Of a stretch of DNA of 64,000 nt, positions 34,413 through 43,304 are shown piece after piece. A program made the position numbers and the translations under genes. Source of the DNA: Palsa-661 sp035535015 (GTDB taxonomy: Bacteria; Actinomycetota; Acidimicrobiia; Acidimicrobiales; UBA8190); contig DATLQU010000026.1 of NCBI GenBank assembly GCA_035535015.1, forward strand, positions 1-64,000, read 5' to 3'. Under the pieces are notes generated by a model. The model worked only from the letters and a program-made list of their open reading frames with translations. It searched no databases and was not told the DNA's origin. How positions within the stretch are numbered: the stretch's first letter is position 1; each line of letters begins with the position of its first letter.

Positions 34413-35288
34413 TCAGGACGAGGCGATGGTGACGGTGAGCATCCGGTGGGTGACCTTGGGCGGGGTGCCGGAGGCGGAGCCGTCGGCCGAGATCTGGTCG
34501 ACCACGTTCATGCCCGAGGTGACCTGACCGAAGAGGGTGTAGTCGGGGGGAAGGGACTCACCGTTGGCGCCGGTGACGATGAAGAATTGGCTGCCGTTGG
34601 TGGTCGGATCGGTGGTGGCCGGCGAGTTGGAATTGGCCATGGCCACCGAGCCGAGCGGGTACTGCATGGAGGCGCTGGCCGCCGGCGTCGGTCCCTTCTC
34701 GGCGTACTTGTAGCCCGGACCTCCCGTGCCCGTTCCCGTGGGGTCCCCGCCCTGGACGACGAAGTCGGGGATGACCCGGTGGAAGCTGACGCAGTTGTAA
34801 AAGCCCTTGCGGGCCAGGAAGACGAAGTTGTTGACCGAGATGGGGGACTGCTTGGCGTCGAAGGTGATGACGAAGGTGCCGACATCGGTCTTGACGGTGG
34901 CCGTGTAGGTCTTGGAGGTGTCGATGGTCATGGCCGGCGCCGAGGTGTAGGTGGCCGGCTTCAAGACCTGGGTGGGGTCGTGGGGGCAGCCGGCGGCCAC
35001 GGCGGCGGCGTCGGCCGCGGCTTGAGCCGTGGCCAAGGTAGTGGTCGTGGTGGCGGCCAGGGTGCTCGTGGTGGAGCTGGCCACGGTCGAGGAGGTGCCC
35101 GTCTTGCCCGCCGTGTTGTTCGAGTTGCTCCCGGAGCTGACCAGGACGTAGATCCCGGCGGCTATGCCCACGAGGACGACCACGGTGACGGTGCGACGGA
35201 CCGTGGAGCGGCGCTTCTGCCGGCGCTGCATGGCGGCGATCTTGGCTTCTCTGGCGGCGCGTTTGCGCGCCCGCTTCTCGCTCGGCAT
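34413..35288 (-). CDS. Membrane-anchored cyclophilin-type peptidyl-prolyl isomerase
   Basis: A 291-residue protein. A very basic N-terminus (about 1-31) precedes one membrane helix, VTVVVLVGIAAGIYVLV (about 34-50). A Ser/Thr/Ala-rich linker of about 50 residues leads to a cyclophilin domain with CVSFHRVIPDFVVQGGDP, TNGSQFFIVTG and YTLFGQVTSGM. The layout places the isomerase outside the membrane, where it would help fold exported proteins. First gene of the cyclophilin pair; a -10 box lies 8 nt before the ATG. Confidence 0.9.
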   Translation of the reverse strand: MPSEKRARKRAAREAKIAAMQRRQKRRSTVRRTVTVVVLVGIAAGIYVLVSSGSNSNNTAGKTGTSSTVASSTTSTLAATTTTTLATAQAAADAAAVAAGCPHDPTQVLKPATYTSAPAMTIDTSKTYTATVKTDVGTFVITFDAKQSPISVNNFVFLARKGFYNCVSFHRVIPDFVVQGGDPTGTGTGGPGYKYAEKGPTPAASASMQYPLGSVAMANSNSPATTDPTTNGSQFFIVTGANGESLPPDYTLFGQVTSGMNVVDQISADGSASGTPPKVTHRMLTVTIASS

Positions 35289-35296
35289 GGCATGGC

Positions 35297-35302
35297 ACCC
35301 TA
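35297..35302 (-). promoter_or_regulatory. -10 box of the cyclophilin operon (leaderless layout)
   Basis: TAGGGT on the minus strand, 8 nt before ATG 35288. Confidence 0.45.
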
Positions 35303-35359
35303 CCCGGCCCGCCGGGGTTGAGCCGGTCGGCCGGGTCCGGGACCGGCGCTGACCAGCGG

Positions 35360-35365
35360 TAGCGT
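35360..35365 (+). promoter_or_regulatory. -10 box of lysC (leaderless layout)
   Basis: TAGCGT lies 6 nt before ATG 35372. Confidence 0.5.
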
Positions 35366-35371
35366 CGTGAG

Positions 35372-36586
35372 ATGACGCTTGTCGTCCAGAAGTTCGGTGG
35401 GACCTCGGTCGGCGACGCCGACCGGATCCGGGCCGTCGCCGACCATGTGGCGCGGACCCGGCGCAACGGTGACGACGTGGTGGTCGTGGTGAGCGCCATG
35501 GGCAAGACCACCGACGATCTGCTCCGACTGGCCAACGACGTCAGCCGGACCCAGCCTCCACGCGAGCTCGACATGCTGCTGACCTCGGGCGAGCGGGTGA
35601 CCATGTCCCTGCTGGTGATGGCCCTGGCCGAGCTCGGGATCGACGCCGTCTCCTTCACCGGCAGCCAGGCCGGGATCATCACCGACACCACCCATACGAA
35701 GGCCACCATCGTGGAGGTCCGGGCCGAACGGCTGCGGGAGGCGTTGAAGGCCGGTCGGGTTCCCGTGGTCGCCGGCTTCCAGGGGGTCTCCACCGATCGG
35801 GACGTGACCACTTTGGGGCGCGGCGGCTCGGACACGACGGCCGTGGCGATGGCAGCAGCGCTCGGCGCCGACGCCTGTGAGATCTACACCGACGTGCCGG
35901 GGGTCTTCTCCGCCGATCCCCGGATCGTGCCCGGGGCGCGGCGGCTGTCCCGGGTGAGCTTCGAGGAGATGCTCGACATCGCCGCCAGCGGGGGACGGGT
36001 CCTGTCCTTGCGGTCGGTGGAGTTCGCCCGGAACCATCACGTGCCACTGCACGTCCGTTCCAGTTTCACCTGGGAGCCCGGAACCCGGGTCGTCGAGGAG
36101 GATGTGTCCATGGAACAGCCCGTCGTGACCGCCATCACCCACGACACCTCGGAGGCGAAGGTCACCGTGACCGGTGTGCCCGACCGGCCCGGAATCGCCG
36201 CGCCCATCTTCCGGGCGCTGGCCGACAGGAAGGTGAATGTCGACACCATCGTGCAGAACACGTCCCTGCACGGGACGACCGACATCTCCTTCACCGTGCC
36301 TAAGGTCGATCTGGCCACCAGTGTGGAGACGGTGGCATCGCTGGCGCCGGAGCTCGGCGCCGGTGAGGTGTTGACCGATGACGCCATCGCCAAGGTCTCC
36401 CTCGTCGGCGCCGGGATGCGCAGCCATCCCGGGGTGTCGGCCACCATGTTCGAGACGCTGGCCGACGCCGGCATCAACATCGAGATGATCTCGACATCGT
36501 CCATCCGGATCTCCTGCGTGGTGCGGGCCGACCGGGTGGAGGAGGCGGTCCGGATCCTGCACGCCGCCTTCGAGCTCTCCGACTGA
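35372..36586 (+). CDS. lysC: Aspartate kinase
   Basis: A 404-residue aspartokinase. N-terminal VVQKFGGTSVGD is the family signature, and GRGGSDTTAVAMAAAL and EIYTDVPGVFSADPRIV form the nucleotide and aspartate sites. Two ACT domains fill the last 150 residues (VTVTGVPDRPGIAAPIF, KVSLVGAGMRSHPGVSATMF), so feedback control by lysine and threonine is likely. It phosphorylates aspartate for lysine, threonine and methionine synthesis. The asd gene follows 77 bp later with its own promoter. Confidence 0.95.
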   Translation: MTLVVQKFGGTSVGDADRIRAVADHVARTRRNGDDVVVVVSAMGKTTDDLLRLANDVSRTQPPRELDMLLTSGERVTMSLLVMALAELGIDAVSFTGSQAGIITDTTHTKATIVEVRAERLREALKAGRVPVVAGFQGVSTDRDVTTLGRGGSDTTAVAMAAALGADACEIYTDVPGVFSADPRIVPGARRLSRVSFEEMLDIAASGGRVLSLRSVEFARNHHVPLHVRSSFTWEPGTRVVEEDVSMEQPVVTAITHDTSEAKVTVTGVPDRPGIAAPIFRALADRKVNVDTIVQNTSLHGTTDISFTVPKVDLATSVETVASLAPELGAGEVLTDDAIAKVSLVGAGMRSHPGVSATMFETLADAGINIEMISTSSIRISCVVRADRVEEAVRILHAAFELSD

Positions 36587-36651
36587 ATTCCCCCACCCTC
36601 TCGGACCCGCCCGCCGGCCGCGCCCCGTTCCGAGTCGCGGCGAGCATCCCC

Positions 36652-36657
36652 TAGGAT
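36652..36657 (+). promoter_or_regulatory. -10 box of asd (leaderless layout)
   Basis: TAGGAT lies 6 nt before ATG 36664. Confidence 0.55.
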
Positions 36658-36663
36658 TTCTGT

Positions 36664-37689
<1,026 letters not shown>

Positions 37690-37711
37690 ACTGCGGCCGG
37701 CGGCCGGCTCC

Positions 37712-38383
37712 CTATCGTCGGCGGGTGGCGGCGCGGCCGGCCAGAACCGAGATGCGGCGGGCCAGGTTGACGGCGTGATCCCCGAAACGCTCGTAGAAGC
37801 GGGCGACGAGGGCCGCCTCGATGGCCACCGGCAGAGGCATGGATCCGCTGGCGATCTCGGCCGTGAGGGTGACGTGGAGTTCGTCGAGTTCGTCGTCGAG
37901 AGACTCGACGTGCTCGGCCACGTCGGGTGAGCGGTCGGCGTAGGCGTCGGCGGTGGCCCGCCACATCTCACTGGCCACCTCCCCCATCTGCTCGACCAGC
38001 CCCCGGGCCCGATGGGACAGTTCCATGCCGAGCCCGCGGACGGCGCGACGTGAGACGTGTTCGGCCAGATCGCCACTGCGTTCGAGGTCCGGGAGCATGC
38101 GCAGGACGGCGACCAGGTACCGCAGTTCCTCGGGGCCCGTCGCTCTCTGGGCCAGCTGGCGCTGGGCCAGTTGTTCGACCTCGAGGTAGAGGGTGTCGAT
38201 CATCTCGTCGCTGTCGGCCAGCACCCGGGCCGCCTCGCGGTCTCCGGCCAGAAGGGAGTGGGTGGCTCCGGCCACGCCTTCGCCCACCAGGGCGAAGAGC
38301 TGGATGATCTCGCGGTCGATGCGGTCCAGGCTTTCGGTGACCTCGTCGGAGCCGCCGATATGCAGTGCGAAGCGCCGGGTCAC
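37712..38383 (-). CDS. phoU: PhoU-family phosphate regulator
   Basis: A 223-residue all-helical protein with two PhoU repeats. Typical metal-binding acidic motifs are ADSDEMIDTLYLEVE in the first repeat region, RMLPDLERSGDLAEHVSRRA between, and ARFYERFGDHAVNLARRI at the end. PhoU restrains the PhoR kinase and the Pst phosphate transporter. No pst or phoR gene is nearby. GTG 38383 was chosen because a -10 box lies 6 nt upstream and the longer antisense frame has no homology. Confidence 0.9.
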   Translation of the reverse strand: MTRRFALHIGGSDEVTESLDRIDREIIQLFALVGEGVAGATHSLLAGDREAARVLADSDEMIDTLYLEVEQLAQRQLAQRATGPEELRYLVAVLRMLPDLERSGDLAEHVSRRAVRGLGMELSHRARGLVEQMGEVASEMWRATADAYADRSPDVAEHVESLDDELDELHVTLTAEIASGSMPLPVAIEAALVARFYERFGDHAVNLARRISVLAGRAATRRR

Positions 38384-38389
38384 AACGCC

Positions 38390-38395
38390 ACGGTA
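38390..38395 (-). promoter_or_regulatory. -10 box of phoU (leaderless layout)
   Basis: TACCGT on the minus strand, 6 nt before GTG 38383. Confidence 0.5.
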
Positions 38396-38513
38396 CCGCG
38401 CCGACGGCGTCCAATGGCCGGAATTCCGACGGCGCGCGTGGTCCGGGCCCGCCCTACGTAACCGCTCGGGACTGGAAATCAGTGAGAGGAGATCCGGTGG
38501 GCGGTGACCCCGG

Positions 38514-38525
38514 GACGGTACCGTC
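38514..38525. promoter_or_regulatory. 12-bp palindrome upstream of the ornithine cyclodeaminase-like gene
   Basis: GACGGTACCGTC is a perfect palindrome 59 bp before ATG 38585. It could be an operator for the arginine module; no regulator can be named. Confidence 0.3.
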
Positions 38526-38584
38526 GATGAGGTGATGAAGGAGACGGGCGGCCAAAGCGACGGCGGCCGGGAGAAAGAGGTCCG

Positions 38585-39865
38585 ATGACCGACGCGACCC
38601 ATGCGGTGTCGTCCGAAGTCGTTCGTCTCGACGGGCACGTGGTGGACTCGTTGTTGTTGGCCAAGGTCCTCGACACCATCGTCGATGCCGGCGCCAGCTA
38701 CGAGATCCTCGAGCTCGAGATGGGGACGACCTCGGCCGACCCGAGCCACGTCCGGATCCGGGTGAGCGCCGCCGACGACGCCGCCCTCGACACCCTGCTG
38801 GCCGAGGTGCAGGTGCACGGGGTCAACCGGGAGGACACCTCGGACGCGGTGGTGGTCCCGGCCCCGGCCGACGGTGTTCTGCCCGACGGCTTCTACTCCA
38901 CCACCAACCTGACCACCTGGGCCCGGGTCGACGGGCGCTGGGTCAGAAGCGGCCGGCCCGAGATGGACTGCGCATTGGTTGTGATGGCCGGCAGTGGTGG
39001 CGAGAACGCCGTGCAGATGGTGCCCATGCACCGGGTGCGGGCGGGTAACGCGGTGGTGACCGGATGGCGCGGCGTCCGGGTGGAGACCCCGACCCGGGCC
39101 GACGAGGCCGACGGATTCGGTTTCATGACCTCCGAGGTGTCGTCGGAGAAGCCCAAGGCGGTGAGCCTCACCCGGGTGGCGGCGAGCATTCGCGAGGCAG
39201 GCGAACGGCGTGAGCGGGGGGAGGGCGGTGGCCGGGTCCTGGCCGTCTGCGGGCCGGCCGTGGTCCATACCGGGGCGGCGCCGGCGCTTGCCCGTCTGGT
39301 CCGCGAGGGATGGGTGCAACTGCTGTTCGCCGGCAACGGCTTCGCCACCCACGACATCGAGTCGAACGTCCTCGGCACCTCGCTCGGGGTGTCGCTCGGC
39401 GAAGGGGTGTTGGCCGAGCACGGCCACGCCAACCATCTGCGGGTGATCAACGAGGTCCGGCGCTTCGGTTCGATCGCCGCCGCCGTCGAGGCCGGCTGGC
39501 TGGGCGGCGGCGTGCTCTACGAGTGCGTCCGGGCCGGGGTGCCATTCGTGCTCGGCGGGTCGGTGCGAGACGACGGCCCTCTGCCCGACGTCATCTCGGA
39601 CACGGTGGCCGCCGCCGACGCCATGAGGGCCCAGCTCGACGGCGTCGACGTGGCCGTGATGCTGGCCACGACGCTCCACGCCATCGCCACCGGCAACCTG
39701 CTGCCGGCGGGGGTGGAGACCTATTGCGTCGACATCAACCAGGCCGTCGTCACCAAGCTGGCCGATCGCGGCAGCCACCAGACACTCGGCATCGTCACCG
39801 ACGTCGGCCTGTTCATGGGCGACCTGGCCGACCGGCTGTGCGGTGCCGAGACCGACGGTCGATGA
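38585..39865 (+). CDS. TIGR00300-family protein (LOR/SDH domain; ornithine cyclodeaminase type)
   Basis: A 426-residue protein of the LOR/SDH-like TIGR00300 family. An N-terminal domain (SEVVRLDGHVVDSLLLAKVLD, YEILELEMGTTSADPSHVRI) is followed by a middle domain (PDGFYSTTNLTTWARVDG, MDCALVVMAGSGGENAVQM) and a Rossmann-like domain (FAGNGFATHDIESNVLGTSLG, GHANHLRVINEVRRFGSI, YCVDINQAVVTKLADRGS). Archaeal members and the C-terminal half of the cyanobacterial ArgZ/AgrE enzyme turn ornithine into proline and ammonia. The stop overlaps the ATG of an arginine-dihydrolase-like gene (ATGA 39862-39865), which strongly supports that role here. Confidence 0.82.
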   Translation: MTDATHAVSSEVVRLDGHVVDSLLLAKVLDTIVDAGASYEILELEMGTTSADPSHVRIRVSAADDAALDTLLAEVQVHGVNREDTSDAVVVPAPADGVLPDGFYSTTNLTTWARVDGRWVRSGRPEMDCALVVMAGSGGENAVQMVPMHRVRAGNAVVTGWRGVRVETPTRADEADGFGFMTSEVSSEKPKAVSLTRVAASIREAGERRERGEGGGRVLAVCGPAVVHTGAAPALARLVREGWVQLLFAGNGFATHDIESNVLGTSLGVSLGEGVLAEHGHANHLRVINEVRRFGSIAAAVEAGWLGGGVLYECVRAGVPFVLGGSVRDDGPLPDVISDTVAAADAMRAQLDGVDVAVMLATTLHAIATGNLLPAGVETYCVDINQAVVTKLADRGSHQTLGIVTDVGLFMGDLADRLCGAETDGR

Positions 39866-40740
39866 GCACCCTCGACTGGGGACGACGGTATCTGTTGTGC
39901 CGGCCTGAACACTTCACCGTGGCCTACGAGATCAACCCGTTCATGCACGTGCAGGTGCATCCCGACCCGGAGCTGGCATCGGCCCAATTCGAGACCCTGG
40001 TGGCGGCGTTGCGCGGCGCCGGCGCCGCCGTCGAGTTCATGGATCCGGAACCGGAGCTGCCGGATCTCGTTTTCACCGCCAATGCCGGTGTGGTCGACGG
40101 TGACGTCTTTGTCCCGAGCCTCTTCCGGCACCCCGAACGCCAGGGCGAGACGGCGCACGACGTCGCCTGGTTCGCGGCCCGCGGATTCCGGGTGACGCCG
40201 CTCGAGGGGAACGAACCTTTCGAGGGGGCGGGCGATGTGCTGCCCTTCGGCGGTGAGCCGGGGGCCGCCCACGGCCCGGTGCTCGTGGCCGGCTACCGGA
40301 CTCGTTCCACCGTGGCCGCCCACGCCCTGCTCGGCCGGTTGCTCGGCGTGCCGGTGCGGACGGTGGAGTTGGTAGATGAGCGCTTCTACCACGTGGACCT
40401 GGTCTTCTGTCCGCTCGACGAGCGACGCGCCCTCATCGCCCCGCAGGGTCTCGACCGTTACGGCTGTCGGGTCCTCGAGGAGCTGGTGCCGGAACCGGTG
40501 TGGCTGACCGACGACGAGGCGGCCGCCTTCTGTGCCAACTCGGTGGTGGTGGACGACGTCGTGATCATGCCGTCGTGCACCCCCAGGCTGGGGAAGCTCC
40601 TGGAGGACGCCGGCCTGTCGGTGGTGGTGGCAGCGGTGGGTGAGTTCCTGAAGGCCGGTGGTGGCTGTCGGTGCCTGACCCTGGCGCTCGACGTGGACCT
40701 GAGCGCCGGTCGCTCGGCCGGGGAGCGCCCCCCCGGCTGA
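39862..40740 (+). CDS. Amidinotransferase-fold hydrolase, ArgZ-type arginine dihydrolase candidate
   Basis: A 292-residue pentein-fold protein. Catalytic positions of the family are visible: ELPDLVFTANAGVVDG (Asn74), PFEGAGDVL (Glu121 region), FYHVDLVFCPL (His177) and GGGCRCLTLALDV (Cys271). The TANAG motif and overall length match the N-terminal domain of cyanobacterial ArgZ/AgrE, which removes both guanidino nitrogens from arginine to give ornithine, CO2 and two ammonia. Dimethylarginine hydrolase is the main alternative. It is translationally coupled to the TIGR00300 gene, so the pair would take arginine to proline. Confidence 0.82.
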   Translation: MSTLDWGRRYLLCRPEHFTVAYEINPFMHVQVHPDPELASAQFETLVAALRGAGAAVEFMDPEPELPDLVFTANAGVVDGDVFVPSLFRHPERQGETAHDVAWFAARGFRVTPLEGNEPFEGAGDVLPFGGEPGAAHGPVLVAGYRTRSTVAAHALLGRLLGVPVRTVELVDERFYHVDLVFCPLDERRALIAPQGLDRYGCRVLEELVPEPVWLTDDEAAAFCANSVVVDDVVIMPSCTPRLGKLLEDAGLSVVVAAVGEFLKAGGGCRCLTLALDVDLSAGRSAGERPPG

Positions 40741-40743
40741 CTG

Positions 40744-41979
40744 TCAGTCGACGAGGGCCTGGCTCACCAGCTGGCGCAGCTGGGGCCGGATGGGGTGGGT
40801 GCTCGAGGGCAGCAGCTGGGTCATGAACAACGCGGTGATCTCCTCGACCGGATCGACGAAGAAGATGGTGCTGGCCGCCCCGCCCCAGGCGAACTCACCG
40901 GCCTGGGACAGCACCTTGCTCTTCACGGGATCCACCATCACCGAGAAGCCGAGGCCGAAGCCGACACCGTCGAACGTCGTCTCGGCGAACAGAGGACGGC
41001 CGATTGCCTCCAGGTCGACGTGGCCGGGAAGGTGGTTGCGTGTCATGTAGGCGACGGTGCGGGGACCGAGGAGCCGGACCCCGTCGAGCTCCCCGCCGCC
41101 GAGGAGCATCTGGGTGAAGCGGGCGTAGTCGGCCGAGCTGCCGATGAGGCCGCCGCCGCCGGACAGAAACGTGGGCCGTGTGGTGGGCGAGGCACCGAAC
41201 CCGTCGAGACGGGTGGCCGTCTGGGTGCCCGGCGCAGGCAGGTACAGCGCAGCCAGGCGGGGAGCGGCCGCCTCGTCGATGAAGAAGCCCGTCTCGGACA
41301 TGCCCAGGGGTCCGAAGATGTGCTCGGTGAAGAAGGCGTCGAGCGTCTGCCCCGAGGCCACCTCGACCACGCGTCCGAGGACGTCGCTGGCCACCGAGTA
41401 GTTCCACTCGGCACCCGGTTGGAACAGAAGGGGCAGCCCGGCCCAGGCGTCGCAGCACGCGGCGAGGTCCATGTCCCTGGGCGCGTCCCATTCGAAGCCG
41501 GCGTGGCGGTACATGGCGTCCACGGGATGGCTGTAGTGGAAGCCGTAGGTGAGGCCGGCCATGTGGGTGAGCAGGTGCCAGATGCGCACGGGCTCGGTGA
41601 GGGGATCGGTGATCGGATTCACGGCGGTTCCCGAGCGGAAGACTCGGGCATCGGCAAACGAGGGTATGAAGCGGCTGACGGGGTCCTTGAGCTCGAAGGC
41701 GCCCTGTTCGTAGAGCATCATGGCGGCCACCGAGGTCACCGGCTTGGTCATCGAGTACAAGCGGAAGAGAGTGTCGTTCTCGACCGGGAGCTTGGCTTCG
41801 ATGTCGCGGTGCCCGTAGGTCTCGAGATGGGCGATTTGGCCCCGGCGGGTGACGAGGATCAGCCATCCGGGAAGAAGGCCCTTGTCCACGTACTGAGCGA
41901 AATGGGTGTCGATTCGGCGCAGACGCTGGGCGTCGAAACCGACGGCGGCCGGATCGACCTGGACACTGAACTCACCCAC
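40744..41979 (-). CDS. Serine hydrolase, class C beta-lactamase/esterase family
   Basis: A 411-residue penicillin-recognising fold protein. SMTKPVTSVAAMML contains the SxxK nucleophile and Lys. YSVASDVLGRVVEV holds the conserved Tyr, with Val where penicillin-binding proteins have Asn, as in many esterases. WGGAASTIFFVDP corresponds to the third motif. No signal peptide, so a cytoplasmic esterase is more likely than a beta-lactamase. GTG start; GGGGG ahead of it serves as ribosome site. It converges on the arginine module with 3 bp between stops. Confidence 0.88.
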   Translation of the reverse strand: MGEFSVQVDPAAVGFDAQRLRRIDTHFAQYVDKGLLPGWLILVTRRGQIAHLETYGHRDIEAKLPVENDTLFRLYSMTKPVTSVAAMMLYEQGAFELKDPVSRFIPSFADARVFRSGTAVNPITDPLTEPVRIWHLLTHMAGLTYGFHYSHPVDAMYRHAGFEWDAPRDMDLAACCDAWAGLPLLFQPGAEWNYSVASDVLGRVVEVASGQTLDAFFTEHIFGPLGMSETGFFIDEAAAPRLAALYLPAPGTQTATRLDGFGASPTTRPTFLSGGGGLIGSSADYARFTQMLLGGGELDGVRLLGPRTVAYMTRNHLPGHVDLEAIGRPLFAETTFDGVGFGLGFSVMVDPVKSKVLSQAGEFAWGGAASTIFFVDPVEEITALFMTQLLPSSTHPIRPQLRQLVSQALVD

Positions 41980-42019
41980 GATGGTGCCCCCTTACCTGTG
42001 GTGTCACTGGGTGCGGACG

Positions 42020-43294
42020 CTACTGCGATCCGCCGACGTCGACGTCGGCATCGATCAGCCGTGGCCCTCCGGGCCAGTTGACGTAGCGCCACCACCAATT
42101 GAGCAGCACGATGATCCGGTTGCGGAAGCCGATGAGATAGACGATGTGCAGCCCGAGCCAGGCCAGCCAGCCCAGGCTGCCGCGCAGGACGAGCCCCCCG
42201 GGGAGCTGGGTCACCGCCGCCCGGCGACCGATGGTGGCCATCATCCCCTTGTCCTTGTAGTGGAACGGTTCGCTGCGCCGGCCCGCCTTCCGGCGCAGGA
42301 TCTGCCGGCCGGCGTGGCGGCCGGATTGGATGGCCACCTGGGCCAGCTGCGGACAGGGGTCCGGACGCCCCGGGCCTCTCGGCACAGCGGCGGCGTCGCC
42401 CACCACGGAGACCTCCGGGTGACCGGCCAGCGACAGATCGCTCTCCACCGTCACCCGGCCACCGCGGCCGCGGGCCACGCCAAGGGTGGCCGCCAGAGTG
42501 CCCTCCACCGTCACCCCGCCGGCCCAGACCACGGCGGCGGCGGGAATCCATTCGCCGCCCACCAGGCGGACGCCGCCGGCCGTCACCTCCTCGACGGCCT
42601 GGTCCAGACGGACGATCACGCCGCGTCCATCCAGAGTCTCCCGGGCGTAGCGGCCGAGCGCCTCGTCGAAGCCGGCCAGAAGACGGTCGCCGGCATCGAG
42701 GAGGATCACCCGGGTGCGGACGGGGTCGATGCGCAGCCGGTCCTGACGGACTGCGACATCGAGAAGCTCCATCAGCGCACCGGCCGTCTCCACCCCGGTG
42801 GCACCACCACCTACCACCACGAACGTGGGTGCGCCGCCGTCGTAGTCCTCGGGGCGGGCGTCGGCCGCTTCCAGGGTGGAGAGGACGTCGTTGCGCAACC
42901 GCCGGGCATCGCCCAGCGTGTAGAGCGGACGGGTGTACTCGCTCGCCCCGGCGATCCCGAAGAAGCCGGCGGCGGCTCCGGTGCCGACGACCAGGTGGTC
43001 GTAGTCGATGGTGGTGGCGTCGGCCAGGGTGACCCTCCGGGTCTCGAGATCGACGGAGGTCACGCGACCGTGCCGGAAGGTGACGTTCGGCTGGCGACGG
43101 AAGATGCTGCGGACGGGATAGGCGACGTCAGCGGGATCGAGGCCGGCCGTGGCCACCTGGTAGAGAAACGGAAGAAAGGTGTGGAAGTTGTGTTGGTCGA
43201 TCAAGGCGACCTCGACCGGGGACCCTGCCAGTTGCCGGGCCGCGGCCAGCCCGGCGAAGCCGCAACCGATCACGACGACGCGTTCGGTGGTCAT
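42020..43294 (-). CDS. ndh: Type II NADH dehydrogenase (NDH-2)
   Basis: A 424-residue flavoprotein. N-terminal VVVIGCGFAGLAAARQLA binds FAD, HNFHTFLPFLYQVATAGLDP is the NDH-2 quinone-side signature, FVVVGGGATGVETAGALMEL binds NADH, and VVGDAAAVP closes the FAD site. The C-terminus (GLHIVYLIGFRNRIIVLLNWWWRY) is the amphipathic membrane anchor. It passes electrons from NADH to quinone without proton pumping. It lies 10 bp after the E1 gene on the same strand, so it may be co-transcribed. Confidence 0.92.
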   Translation of the reverse strand: MTTERVVVIGCGFAGLAAARQLAGSPVEVALIDQHNFHTFLPFLYQVATAGLDPADVAYPVRSIFRRQPNVTFRHGRVTSVDLETRRVTLADATTIDYDHLVVGTGAAAGFFGIAGASEYTRPLYTLGDARRLRNDVLSTLEAADARPEDYDGGAPTFVVVGGGATGVETAGALMELLDVAVRQDRLRIDPVRTRVILLDAGDRLLAGFDEALGRYARETLDGRGVIVRLDQAVEEVTAGGVRLVGGEWIPAAAVVWAGGVTVEGTLAATLGVARGRGGRVTVESDLSLAGHPEVSVVGDAAAVPRGPGRPDPCPQLAQVAIQSGRHAGRQILRRKAGRRSEPFHYKDKGMMATIGRRAAVTQLPGGLVLRGSLGWLAWLGLHIVYLIGFRNRIIVLLNWWWRYVNWPGGPRLIDADVDVGGSQ

Positions 43295-43304
43295 CGGGTG
43301 GGAG

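Noticed and set aside
40744..41979. Beta-lactamase resistance gene
   Set aside because: The SxxK motif is shared with esterases; the second motif lacks Asn and no signal peptide is present.
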